Shown here: piece by piece, positions 19,959-28,869 of the stretch
Layout: the number at the start of each line of letters is the position of its first letter
How positions within the stretch are numbered: position 1 is the first letter of the stretch
NCBI GenBank assembly: GCA_938023035.1
Contig: CALIDI010000011.1
Span: 1-64,000, forward strand
Length of the DNA: 64,000 bases
Direction of reading: 5' to 3'
From: an uncultured Leptolyngbyaceae cyanobacterium
GTDB taxonomy: Bacteria > Cyanobacteriota > Cyanobacteriia > Leptolyngbyales > Leptolyngbyaceae
The notes under the pieces: generated by a model
Database searches by the model: none
What the model was told of the DNA's origin: nothing
Seen by the model: only the letters and a program-made list of their open reading frames with translations
Translations under genes and position numbers: made by a program

Positions 19959-21515
19959 ATGTCAAATCCCCATTACGATTTCATTATCATTGGTACAGGA
20001 GCAGGCGGCGGCACCCTTGCCTACCGACTCGCTCCAACCGGAAAGAAGATTCTGCTTTTAGAGCGAGGCCCCTTTTTACCCAGGGAAAAGGCCAATTGGG
20101 ATACGGTGGAAGTTGTGCAAAAAGACCGCTATCACACCACCGAAGCCTGGCAAGATCACAACGGTCGAATCATTCATCCAGGGGTAAGCTACTACGTTGG
20201 TGGTAACACCAAGCTCTATGGCGGAGCGTTATTTCGATGGCGCGAACGCGATTTTGAGCAAGTCATCCACAAGGGCGGAATCTCCCCAGAATGGCCGTTG
20301 AAATATCGTGACTTTGAGCCGTACTATACAGAGGCAGAACGACTTTACGCAGTGCGCGGTCAGCGGCGGCTAGACCCAACAGAGCCTCCTGCTAGCAAAG
20401 ACTACCCCCACTTGCCTATTCGCCATGAGCCGCGGATTCAAGAAATTCATCAGGATTTGCAGGCGAAGGGGTTCCATCCATTTTATCTGCCCCTTGCAAT
20501 TCGGCTGAATGAAGAAAAGCGGCGGATGAGTGCTTGTATTCGCTGTGATACCTGTGATGGGTTTCCTTGCTTAGTTGATGCCAAGGCCGATGCCGATACC
20601 ACTTGCATTCGATCAATCGAGCTATTTGCAAACGTGACTCTGGTTACAGAGGCAAAGGTCGTGCGCCTCCACACCAGCCCTTCCGGGCGAGAAGTCACTA
20701 CTGTAGAAACCGAGGTTGCAGGGGAACCCCAATTCTTTTCTGGAGAAATTGTCATAGTTGCCTGTGGTGCAATCAACTCGGCGGCATTGCTCTTGCGTTC
20801 AGCCAATGACCAGCATCCTCAGGGCCTGGCAAATCGCTCTCACCAAGTTGGGCGCAATTTGATGAAACATCAAAATGGTGTACTGATTGGAATCAGTAAA
20901 AAACAAAATCCAACTGTCTTTCAAAAGACAATGGGAATTAATGATTTTTACTGGGGTGAAACTGGGTTTGATTACCCGATGGGGCATGTTCAATTACTTG
21001 GAAAGGTAAATGCAGAGATGATTGCAATGGAGTCGCCCGCGATCGCAGGAATTTCATTTCAAGAAAAGAATGCTTTTACCGTTATGGCCAATCATTCCGT
21101 CGATTGGTGGCTAACGGCAGAAGACCTGCCCGATCCAAACAACCGAGTGCGGCTAAAGAATGGTACTATCCAGCTCGAATATACTGAAAATAATACCGAA
21201 GCCTATCATCGCCTACTAAACCGCTGGACTGAAGTGCTCAAGTCGATTGACTGCGGTGATCAGATTCTTCCCTGTTCCTTTTATTTCAAGAAAAAGCTGC
21301 CTTTACAGGGGGTTGCCCATCAGTGTGGCACTTGTCGATTTGGAGAAGATCCAGAAACTTCAGTGCTAAACCTGAATTGTCAAACCCATGACATTGACAA
21401 TCTCTATGTGGTTGATAGCAGTTTCTTTTGCTCCAGTGCAGCGGTGAATCCAACATTGACGATTATTGCCAATGCTTTGCGGGTAGGAGATCACCTAGCT
21501 CAATGCGTTGCCTAG
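19959..21515 (+). CDS. GMC-family oxidoreductase, paralog 2
   Basis: 518 residues, closely similar to the protein at 17405 over its whole length. It has IIIGTGAGGGTLAYRLAPTG near the N-terminus, GGNTKLYGGALFRWRERDFE, the Cys set SACIRCDTCDGFPCLVDAKA (CX2CX2CX4C), VAHQCGTCRFGEDPETS, and AVNPTLTIIANALRVGDHL near the end. Full length and intact. Local duplication is the simple explanation for the pair, with the 19097 gene between them. The two may act on different substrates or form a heteromer. Likely co-transcribed from the SDR gene or from a promoter after the reductase. Confidence 0.93.
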   Translation: MSNPHYDFIIIGTGAGGGTLAYRLAPTGKKILLLERGPFLPREKANWDTVEVVQKDRYHTTEAWQDHNGRIIHPGVSYYVGGNTKLYGGALFRWRERDFEQVIHKGGISPEWPLKYRDFEPYYTEAERLYAVRGQRRLDPTEPPASKDYPHLPIRHEPRIQEIHQDLQAKGFHPFYLPLAIRLNEEKRRMSACIRCDTCDGFPCLVDAKADADTTCIRSIELFANVTLVTEAKVVRLHTSPSGREVTTVETEVAGEPQFFSGEIVIVACGAINSAALLLRSANDQHPQGLANRSHQVGRNLMKHQNGVLIGISKKQNPTVFQKTMGINDFYWGETGFDYPMGHVQLLGKVNAEMIAMESPAIAGISFQEKNAFTVMANHSVDWWLTAEDLPDPNNRVRLKNGTIQLEYTENNTEAYHRLLNRWTEVLKSIDCGDQILPCSFYFKKKLPLQGVAHQCGTCRFGEDPETSVLNLNCQTHDIDNLYVVDSSFFCSSAAVNPTLTIIANALRVGDHLAQCVA

Positions 21516-21555
21516 ATTTTGCAGAAAATGAAGCCCAACGAGAAATCTGGTGCCG

Positions 21556-21620
21556 CTACGCAGAATTCAAAATGACAAATTCAAGGTGAAAGCTGCTGAG
21601 TATATTCATGTTTCAAGATT
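21556..21620 (+). repeat. Repeat block A, copy 1
   Basis: CTACGCAGAATTCAAAAT followed after a short gap by GTGAAA..GCTG..AGTA..CATGTTTCAAG. The same elements occur in the same order and orientation at 36476-36530. In both places a family 2 MITE follows within about 40 bases. Confidence 0.6.
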
Positions 21621-21647
21621 CCTAAATCGGCGACTTATTTCTGCCGT

Positions 21648-21762
21648 GGTGTGCGAATACTGAATGGCAGAAATCTCTGGACTAGCCTCAGCCACTCTCA
21701 TTCTCTAGCCTCTACTTCCATCAAGAGCAAGGGGGAGCCAGCCGGATGTCTTAGTCTACTAG
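21648..21762 (+). repeat. MITE-like repeat (family 2), degraded copy
   Basis: GGCAGAAATCTCTGGACTAG then CCTCAGCCA matches the left end of 48062-48251. The right end reads GTCTTAGTCTACTAG. The left terminal CTAG is lost. Confidence 0.6.
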
Positions 21763-21969
21763 TGCTCCGTCAGGAAAATTTTGATCAGTTTCAGACCCTC
21801 AAAATTGAATTCTATTACCGTTCTGGCACTCGGTTATCGCTATCGCCAGTTTGCTGAGTCTATTGGGGATGCAGAGAGCGGGGCAACTCCCCCAAGCAGG
21901 GGGTCTAACTCCCCCACCCCCGAAATCAGCTTCAATCTAATCGCGCCCCACTACTTAAGGTTATCGACG

Positions 21970-23067
21970 ATGAGGCCAAAATTAATCAAACGATTGCAAC
22001 GATCGCTCCTTTCTGCTCTTGTTTTTGCTGCAATTGTCATCATCTCTGCTCCTGCGGCGGTTTTACCAGTTGCGCGATCGCAGGCATCTAGTAGTACTGC
22101 CTCGGTAGCACAGAAACAGCCAACTCAAAATAGAACTCTAGCGATTGAGTCGGTGGGTATGACAGTTTCTGATATGGATCAGGCAGTTGCCTTCTACTCG
22201 CAGGTGCTTGCCTTTCAAAAGGTGTCAGATGTCGAAGTGTTAGGAAATACCTATGAGCAACTCCAGAGGTTATTTGGCGTCCGGCTGCGGATTGTAAAGA
22301 TGCAACTGGGTGATGAATTGATTGAACTGACCGAGTATCTGACCCCAAAGGGTCGCCCTATTCCCATTGACTCCCGCAGCAATGACCACTGGTTTCAGCA
22401 CATTGCCATTGTCGTCAGCGATATGGATAAAGCCTATCAGCACTTGCGCCAGTTTAAGGTGCAGCATACTTCTCCAGTTCCTCAACGGATTCCTGATTCC
22501 AACAAAGTGGCTGCTGGCATCCGCGCTTTTTACTTTAAAGACCCAGATGGGCATAATTTAGAGATTATTTCCTTCCCACGTGGTAGGGGCAATCCAAAGT
22601 GGCAGAAGGCAACAAGCTCCTTGTTCTTACGAATCGACCATACAGCAATTGTTGTTTCTAACACAGCAGCCAGCACTCAATTTTATCGCGACCTGCTGGG
22701 TTTGGAGTTTGCTGGGGAGAGCTTTAACTCTGGTCTTGAGCAAGCTTACCTGAATAACGTGCAGGGAGCACGCCTCCACATTAGTGGTTTGCGGGCAATG
22801 ACTGGCCCTGGTATTGAGTTTTTGGAATATCTGGAACCTAAAGATGGGCGATCGCTCCCTGCCGATGCCAGATCCAACGATTTGCTACACTGGCAAACAA
22901 CCCTGATCATCGCCGATCTCTCTACACTTGTTCGGCGGTTGAAGCTCAATCAATCAACCTTGATTTCACCAGGCATCATCACCATTCCAGAACACACCCT
23001 AGGGTTCAGAAAAGGGCTTTTAATCCGCGATCCAGATGGCCATGCCCTCCGTTTCATTGAAAAATAG
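21970..23067 (+). CDS. Exported VOC (glyoxalase/bleomycin-resistance fold) protein with two domains
   Basis: 365 residues from the ATG at 21970, chosen because it begins a signal peptide (MRPKLIKRLQRSLLSALVF). Two VOC domains follow. The first (about 62-215) has IESVGMTVSDMDQAVAFYSQ and IAIVVSDMDKAYQHL and ends DPDGHNLEII. The second (about 225-365) has RIDHTAIVVSNTAASTQFYR and ends RDPDGHALRFIEK. Potential metal-ligand His/Glu positions are retained. The VOC fold serves in glyoxalases, dioxygenases and resistance proteins. Export makes a classical glyoxalase unlikely. Substrate unknown. It converges with the CHAT cassette 47 bases downstream. Confidence 0.88.
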   Translation: MRPKLIKRLQRSLLSALVFAAIVIISAPAAVLPVARSQASSSTASVAQKQPTQNRTLAIESVGMTVSDMDQAVAFYSQVLAFQKVSDVEVLGNTYEQLQRLFGVRLRIVKMQLGDELIELTEYLTPKGRPIPIDSRSNDHWFQHIAIVVSDMDKAYQHLRQFKVQHTSPVPQRIPDSNKVAAGIRAFYFKDPDGHNLEIISFPRGRGNPKWQKATSSLFLRIDHTAIVVSNTAASTQFYRDLLGLEFAGESFNSGLEQAYLNNVQGARLHISGLRAMTGPGIEFLEYLEPKDGRSLPADARSNDLLHWQTTLIIADLSTLVRRLKLNQSTLISPGIITIPEHTLGFRKGLLIRDPDGHALRFIEK

Positions 23068-23114
23068 ACTGGCTTAAAACGCCTGCCTTTCTCAATACCA
23101 ATCCAACAAAACGG

Positions 23115-23792
23115 CTAACCACATATATTCTTGACTAACGTGTTGAGTTCAAGCTTGAGTTCTTCAGAGGGTGCATCGACCCCATAGGCCTCTTGCAACA
23201 TATCCGCCCAGAGTTGGCGTTGGGCGAAATAGTCAGCACGTTGCCGGGTAATTTCTTCGCGACTGGCATTTTGAGCGGTGAGCCGCTGTTCTAGTACCTG
23301 TAAGTCAGCAGTAATCGGGGCACGATCGCGATCTGCCATCACTTGAAATCGGATCGGATCCATTCGCAGGGGGATTGACGGAGTAATAAAAAGCAGCCAT
23401 TCATAGGTCTGCCCCGCTTGGAGTGGCTCTCCGTCGTAACGTAGGCGCTGCAACTTTTCGGCTCCTGGGGATGCCGTTTGTTTGAAGAGAACTCCACCCT
23501 TACTAGCCTGCCGCACCGCCATGACCCGGCGATCGCCCCGCCAGACAAAAACAGGGCGCGTATTCCACAAAGGCTGACCGGGTTTTGGCGTGATTAGACA
23601 AGCCCCATCTCTCGTTCCACCCTCGCCTTTTTTTCCAGGATCTTTGCGGTTTAACCAGGATTGGAAAATAGTGTGCCAGGAGTAAGGGCGAGCTGCGGCT
23701 GGATCTGGTGATCCAGAATGCAGCCCAACCTGTAAACCCATCATGAGACCTGCAACTAGCAGACGTTGGAATGAACAAGCAAAACTAGCCAT
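23115..23792 (-). CDS. DUF928-like exported protein of CHAT cassette
   Basis: 225 residues from the ATG at 23792-23790, which overlaps the stop of the CHAT-CHASE2 gene by eight bases, pointing to translational coupling. A longer frame to 23885 lies inside that gene and is not preferred. There is a signal peptide (FQRLLVAGLMMGLQVGLHSG). The mature part contains GGTRDGACLITPKPGQPLWN, then RPVFVWRGD, then LQAGQTYEWLLF. This arrangement recalls the cyanobacterial DUF928 family often found beside CHASE2/CHAT genes. A helical C-terminus follows. Probably the periplasmic component of the cassette. Confidence 0.72.
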   Translation of the reverse strand: MASFACSFQRLLVAGLMMGLQVGLHSGSPDPAAARPYSWHTIFQSWLNRKDPGKKGEGGTRDGACLITPKPGQPLWNTRPVFVWRGDRRVMAVRQASKGGVLFKQTASPGAEKLQRLRYDGEPLQAGQTYEWLLFITPSIPLRMDPIRFQVMADRDRAPITADLQVLEQRLTAQNASREEITRQRADYFAQRQLWADMLQEAYGVDAPSEELKLELNTLVKNICG

Positions 23793-26211
23793 GACTTCTC
23801 CTAAAGATAGGGGGCAAAACGTAAATGCAAGTGACAACTGAGGGGAGCACAACTGGTAGCAATAGCTTCCCATGTTGATAGACAAGTAGACTCAAACTGG
23901 CATAGCCAGCCATCAATCCTAAAAATGTTAGGAAGATAAAGTATCGGCAATGCCGCATCATCAATAGAGAAAAACCTTTGCCAAGCACTGCGGCGAGGGG
24001 CATCATCCATAAATCTGGAATGGGGATAATCAGATGTTGCGTTAAAAAATGATGGGTCATATAGGCATGCACCTCGCCCCCCGTCAATTGACTTAAACTT
24101 CCGGGTTGCTTGAGTGCACTGCGCCACTGAGAAATGGCAGGCGGCAGGGGAAAATTATCGGCTCCATCCCCAGCAATGCCCGCTTCATCATAACCACCCG
24201 CAGCGAGGATGACAATCGTCGATCGCAAAGAGTCCCGATTGCGCGATCGCAGCCAATCTTCGCCCTCTTCTAAAAGTTGCCAGGCCGGTAACGTCTCATA
24301 AACCTGTGAGGGGGCAAGAGAGAAGTCAAGAATGGGTTGCAGCCAGCGTTGATGGATCCAATAGGAAAGTACTGTAATGGGCTGCAAGTATATCTTGCGA
24401 CGGGTCAATGGCTGGAAAGCCGGTTGATTGATCACGTCACTCAACTGGCTTTGGAGAGACTCTGTGCTTTGCAAGCTCGGTTGAAGCGGTATTAAACGCT
24501 CAAAAGAATAAGGTGCTCGTTGGGTCATCTGCTGAGCGATCGCCAGTTGGTAAGCAAAAGAATTGGGTGATTGATCTCGCCGGTCAATTGGCTTGATATG
24601 CCAGAGGGGAAACTCAATGTCTCCTTTTAAGCACCAAGATGACTTGGCAATATCTTCCAAAACGCTAAACCAATGGCCATCTTTTTGGCGCGCTGCAAAC
24701 ACAAACCAGGTTTGTTGCTGCTCGACGGCCTGCTCTAAAACTTCCCGTAGTTGAGGATCATGGGATTGAGGGCGATCAAAGAGATAGTCAATCCCAATGA
24801 CCTGTGCCTCAAGTTGGGTTAGGCGCTCGATTAGCCGGGCAAGGACGCTCCGATCCATGGGCTTGACCTGTTGGATTTTTAGCTTCTGAATTGATCGATC
24901 ATCAATCTGCACCAGCACAACCGGCGGCACCACTTGTGGATTTGTTTCACTCACTTGGCGGTGAATCGCCTGTACCCACAGGCGCTGCTCTAGCAACCAG
25001 GCTTGAACTGAGGGCAATCCTCCGATTACGAGCAGTAGCGCCAGGCTGATTGCCTCCCGTTTGGTCGGTCGCCATTGCTGCAACCGCTGCTGCCAACGAA
25101 AGGGTTTGGGGCAAAAGAGGGGCGCTTCGGGGTGGCGAAACAGAGAGGGTACCAGATAAGCCGAGGGATAGGTTAAATGCTTTTCGAGTTTCAGGTATTG
25201 CCCAGCAGCTAAGAGCGCTTCTTGCACATCCTTTAACTCCGCTAGGCTCCGCACAAAGCGCAGCAAAAACTCCTGGGCAACCTGATTATGAATCGGCTCT
25301 CGCATCACTGCCACCTGGTTAAACCCCAGATTGATCAAGTGCTGGGCAATGCTCAAACCACTACAGGAATTAAAAATTGCAAACTGCAAGCCGTTTTCCT
25401 TGGCGATCGCCAGATAGCGCGCTAACTCTTGCAATAGCATCGACTCATTGGGCGCGATCGCCAACTCTCCCCCCGTCAAGACGGCTTCATTGCTATGGCC
25501 CGCAAAAAACAAAATATCCCAACCGTTCGGATCAGCGATCGCCTGTGCAATATTTGTGCGGAGCACTGTCGTATCCATACCCGGTTGCCAGCCGACAAAG
25601 TGAATTTCGGCCATCCGCTGTAGTGCTTTCACCGCCACGCGATCCTGATGAAAATCCAAACCGGTTTCATCGCCAAGAATTGCAAGAATGCGCATGCGCC
25701 CCTGGCGAGAACGAGTCACTGGCTCCCTTTGAATGGTACTAGGCGTGCGACTCAGGCGGATAGGTTTCGTTGCAGCAAACTCTGTGCCAATCTCCCACAC
25801 TTCCCAGGGGAGGCGCATTAACTCCGCCGTATCACAGGTGAGAAAAACATCTACTGCTGTCACAGACCGATCAGGATGAGCCGCGGCTTGGGCGATCGCC
25901 TTACGGATATTCAGCAGTTCAGCACTATTAAGCCAATGGTGAAATTCGGATAAGAGCTGAGCCTCAGCCTCTACCAGTTTCTTCCGCCAATCAATCGGGG
26001 GAGCCACAAGCGTCCCGCTCCAGGAGGTACGCGCCCGAAGAGACGACTGATAAAAATTGAAGTAAGCCTGCTGCCAAGTTTGGTATAGATGGGTCAGCGT
26101 GTGAGGATAGGTCACCTGAGCCGTCAGTTGCTGCCCCTGCCCCCAGGTGAGATCGAACAGGCACGTTTGCCCAATGAGCCAAGTTTTGAGACGAAAAGAA
26201 ACAGTCAGCAT
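23785..26211 (-). CDS. CHAT-CHASE2 membrane protein (caspase-like domain plus extracytoplasmic sensor)
   Basis: 808 residues. The N-terminal half carries a CHAT caspase-like protease domain, with the catalytic His in ILFFAGHSN (about 239) and the Cys in FAIFNSCSGLSIAQ (about 283). A membrane helix (about 385-405) leads into a CHASE2 domain (about 410-710) with VLVQIDDRSIQKL, GIDYLFDRPQ and STIVILAAGGYDEAG. Three closing membrane helices fill about 720-805. CHASE2 is an extracytoplasmic ligand-sensing domain, so this looks like a one-protein receptor with a cytosolic protease head. Third in the cassette, 138 bases after DUF1822 and overlapping the DUF928-like gene. Confidence 0.92.
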   Translation of the reverse strand: MLTVSFRLKTWLIGQTCLFDLTWGQGQQLTAQVTYPHTLTHLYQTWQQAYFNFYQSSLRARTSWSGTLVAPPIDWRKKLVEAEAQLLSEFHHWLNSAELLNIRKAIAQAAAHPDRSVTAVDVFLTCDTAELMRLPWEVWEIGTEFAATKPIRLSRTPSTIQREPVTRSRQGRMRILAILGDETGLDFHQDRVAVKALQRMAEIHFVGWQPGMDTTVLRTNIAQAIADPNGWDILFFAGHSNEAVLTGGELAIAPNESMLLQELARYLAIAKENGLQFAIFNSCSGLSIAQHLINLGFNQVAVMREPIHNQVAQEFLLRFVRSLAELKDVQEALLAAGQYLKLEKHLTYPSAYLVPSLFRHPEAPLFCPKPFRWQQRLQQWRPTKREAISLALLLVIGGLPSVQAWLLEQRLWVQAIHRQVSETNPQVVPPVVLVQIDDRSIQKLKIQQVKPMDRSVLARLIERLTQLEAQVIGIDYLFDRPQSHDPQLREVLEQAVEQQQTWFVFAARQKDGHWFSVLEDIAKSSWCLKGDIEFPLWHIKPIDRRDQSPNSFAYQLAIAQQMTQRAPYSFERLIPLQPSLQSTESLQSQLSDVINQPAFQPLTRRKIYLQPITVLSYWIHQRWLQPILDFSLAPSQVYETLPAWQLLEEGEDWLRSRNRDSLRSTIVILAAGGYDEAGIAGDGADNFPLPPAISQWRSALKQPGSLSQLTGGEVHAYMTHHFLTQHLIIPIPDLWMMPLAAVLGKGFSLLMMRHCRYFIFLTFLGLMAGYASLSLLVYQHGKLLLPVVLPSVVTCIYVLPPIFRRSHG

Positions 26212-26349
26212 ACTTAAAAGCAGCGATTTAGCGTTAGCCGGAGCCAGTTATTTTCAAAATAGAACGACAGCGTACCCAGGATGGGTTGACTCGTGCCTCT
26301 TTAAAGGAAAAACATAAAGGGGGGGGTGCGATTGGCGATTTCCTCACCG

Positions 26350-27519
26350 CTACTCAGTCGGGAACCCAAAGGGAGGTAAGGTTAACGCGGCTCCATCGAG
26401 TAAGCTAATCGTAGCGATGAAGCTTTCATCTCGGTTACCCATAACCTGAGCAATGAGGAAATTGGCATCGGTTGCCGCTTGCAAGCGCTGCTCCACTACA
26501 ATTTCGGTGGCTGTTCTCACCAGCAAAGTCGTCTCTGCTGGCAGCGTGGCCCCTTGCTGCGCACCCAACAGCAATAGCAGCATCCATTCAGGGGGGTGAC
26601 CCGGTTCAAAAATCTCCCCTGAGACCGCATACAGTCGCAGCGGAATGGAGGCCATCATCCAATCGCGATAGGCGATGCCCACTTGCGATGGCAGCACGAC
26701 CCCCTGACGCGCCAGTTGGTAGAGTAGGGCTTCGGCTTCTTCCATTGGAGAGCGCGTCACTTCGGCGTCTGATGGGGAGGCGGCACCCGTTGAGAGGGAG
26801 ATTGGCATCCCCGTGGTGGAACGAAACCCAGGAGCAAGCGTGAGCGCAGGTAAAAGCACCCAGGCAAATTCTTGGGCGATCGCATCTAGTTGGTTTTGCA
26901 ACCATAGCTGAGCGTTAATCAGGGGTTGCCGCCGAGTCGATGCCGTTGTAGAGTCAGGGGAAGCCGCTGCCTCTACTAAAGGTATTGCCGTTGGGGATAA
27001 ACAGCGCAGGTATAGCAACAGGTGATCCGGATCGAGATCAAACCAAGCCAAGGGCAACGAGTAAGTGTGATCAACCTCCAGAGGTTGGGGTTGAGTTTGC
27101 CAATAGGTTTGTAAGTGGTCGTGGCGGAGAAAGCCATCGATCACTGCTTGCCCCTGTTCTTCATAAATGGAGACTAGCACGTAAAAATGCGCTGGATTTT
27201 CTGGAGCATCAATGATGGCGCGGGGAACTGAAACCAATGAATCGGGTGGACTCGCGATTGAAATAAAAGCAATCCGAAATTGATGGATAGTAAGTTGGCA
27301 AGTGGTCAGCATATGAACCGACTCAAAGGGCTGTGACCAACCGCGTTGACGCAGCCACTGCTCAAAGCCCTGCATCGCCAGAAAATCTAAGTAGGTTTGC
27401 CACCGTTGAGCGGGTTGGGGGCATTGATGACTCTGACCCATGGCGTAGTCAATCTGGACATCCGATAGGGCGATCACAGTCGCTGGGATTGGATCAAACT
27501 CAAGCATCAAATCATTCAT
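26350..27519 (-). CDS. DUF1822 family protein
   Basis: 389 residues, soluble. The N-terminal part (AQRWQTYLDFLAMQGFEQWL) and the pattern of Trp/Gln-rich text (RHDHLQTYWQTQPQPLEVDH, SLPLAWFDLDPDHLLLYLRC) are typical of DUF1822. This cyanobacterial family has no known function and is commonly encoded next to CHASE2/CHAT proteins and sigma-like proteins. The C-terminal region (AVSGEIFEPGHPPEWMLLLL) is family-like too. It sits 30 bases after the sigma-like gene, clearly in the same operon. It probably links the sigma-like factor to the membrane CHAT protein, but that is inference from context only. Confidence 0.85.
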   Translation of the reverse strand: MNDLMLEFDPIPATVIALSDVQIDYAMGQSHQCPQPAQRWQTYLDFLAMQGFEQWLRQRGWSQPFESVHMLTTCQLTIHQFRIAFISIASPPDSLVSVPRAIIDAPENPAHFYVLVSIYEEQGQAVIDGFLRHDHLQTYWQTQPQPLEVDHTYSLPLAWFDLDPDHLLLYLRCLSPTAIPLVEAAASPDSTTASTRRQPLINAQLWLQNQLDAIAQEFAWVLLPALTLAPGFRSTTGMPISLSTGAASPSDAEVTRSPMEEAEALLYQLARQGVVLPSQVGIAYRDWMMASIPLRLYAVSGEIFEPGHPPEWMLLLLLGAQQGATLPAETTLLVRTATEIVVEQRLQAATDANFLIAQVMGNRDESFIATISLLDGAALTLPPFGFPTE

Positions 27520-27549
27520 AGGAAACTCTCTCGATAGATCAGAAATAAC

Positions 27550-28869
27550 TTAATGAATAGAAGCGGGCAGTTGACGATCCAGATAATGGCAAAGGATGCG
27601 GGCAAAAAGACTCCTGACCACATAGCTCTTAGGACTTTTAGCATTAGCCTGCTCCTGTTGAATCACAGCATCAATCTGCGCTGCCAGAGCGACTTCGATT
27701 TGCTCGTCGAGTTGATTCAACTGTTCGGGAGCGGTATAGTCCGTTGCTTTATCCGTAATCACTTGTTTGAGATATTGCCATAGACAATGGCGGACATCAG
27801 CACGAAACTCTTTCAACTTCAGCAAGCGAGTGACTTGATACTGACCTTGTAAGCCGATCACCGGGGCGATCGCCGTCATCGATTCACCCTGACAATAAAA
27901 TAATTGCAGAGCCTGCAAAAACAGTTGAGCTTTGGCAGATTTTTGGGTTTTGACCCGCTGACCCACTACTTGAGCGAAGGCCATCTCCAGGCCGGTAAGC
28001 AACTGCTGTCGGTAAAATTGCAAAAAAACGGATTGTTCATCAGGTTCATTTAACCCATGGGTTGGTGCGTCATCGGCTAAGGGAAAAGCTTCTGGCTGAT
28101 GGAGGGACTGCCCCCGGGGGTTGCCTCCCCGCGAAGCAATGCGATACTGCCGCAGGCGATCAGCGAGGGCTTCGAGTTGGAGTTGCAGCGCTTGAAGCGT
28201 GTGACGCTGACCAGTTTGCGCTTGCATCCGTTGGCCGATCGCGTGTAACTGCGGCTCTGTGGGTGGGAGACACTTCCCCTTTTGCCGCTGTTGCAGGCGA
28301 TCGCGGCGATAAACAGCATGGTAGCTTTCTAGCAGAACCTGGACCTGAGTAACCTCGCGATCACTCATTTGATAAAACTGTTTGAGCACTCGTTGCAACT
28401 TGGGCAAACCCGTATCGTTTAAGAGCGCCCAATCACTCAACAGGCAGAGACCGCATTCTAAGAGAAAGGCATTTAACCCAGCATGACTTTTGACTAACCG
28501 CGCCACCCAAGTGGAAAGACTAGCTCGCTCTGGATCAAAGGATTGCAGAATTTTGAATGCCAGGGGTTGATAGCGGTTAGGGCTTGGGGATTCGCGAATA
28601 GAGAAGAAGGTTTTGCCATCATCATCCAACACAAAGGCAAAGAGATCTTGCCGCATCAAACCATAGTCATGGCCGTACCTTTTTTCTAGCCCGATGCAAA
28701 CCTGCTGAATTTGATGGGAGATAAAGCAACGGAGGCAGAGATTTGCTAGCATCCCATCTGGCCTATCTAATTGATCCCTAGCGATCGCCAGCAGTTGTTT
28801 CTGAATTTCTCTATCATCATCTATAGTTGAGCTTATTTTTTGCTGAAAAAATGCTTTAGCTGATGGCAC
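27550..28869 (-). CDS. Sigma-factor-like protein of CHAT cassette
   Basis: 439 residues from a GTG at 28869. Helical throughout. The N-terminal ~150 residues recall sigma region 2-type helices (ILQSFDPERASLSTWVARLV resembles the conserved ...W...v stretch of divergent sigma factors). The part around 330-370 (LQALQLFYCQGESMTAIAPV then LKLKEFRADVRHCLWQYLK) is compatible with a region 4 helix-turn-helix. Similar proteins are encoded before DUF1822 genes in other cyanobacteria, where they are annotated as sigma-70-like. DNA binding is unproven. Head of the four-gene cassette. Confidence 0.7.
   Translation of the reverse strand: MPSAKAFFQQKISSTIDDDREIQKQLLAIARDQLDRPDGMLANLCLRCFISHQIQQVCIGLEKRYGHDYGLMRQDLFAFVLDDDGKTFFSIRESPSPNRYQPLAFKILQSFDPERASLSTWVARLVKSHAGLNAFLLECGLCLLSDWALLNDTGLPKLQRVLKQFYQMSDREVTQVQVLLESYHAVYRRDRLQQRQKGKCLPPTEPQLHAIGQRMQAQTGQRHTLQALQLQLEALADRLRQYRIASRGGNPRGQSLHQPEAFPLADDAPTHGLNEPDEQSVFLQFYRQQLLTGLEMAFAQVVGQRVKTQKSAKAQLFLQALQLFYCQGESMTAIAPVIGLQGQYQVTRLLKLKEFRADVRHCLWQYLKQVITDKATDYTAPEQLNQLDEQIEVALAAQIDAVIQQEQANAKSPKSYVVRSLFARILCHYLDRQLPASIH

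Larger units (their letters stand above)
21516..21969. other. Gap with a short repeat block and a family 2 MITE
   Basis: Holds block A (21556-21620, shared with 36476-36530) followed by a degraded family 2 repeat (21648-21762). The frame of the next gene is open upstream of its signal peptide from 21781, but that extension has no protein character. Confidence 0.55.
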
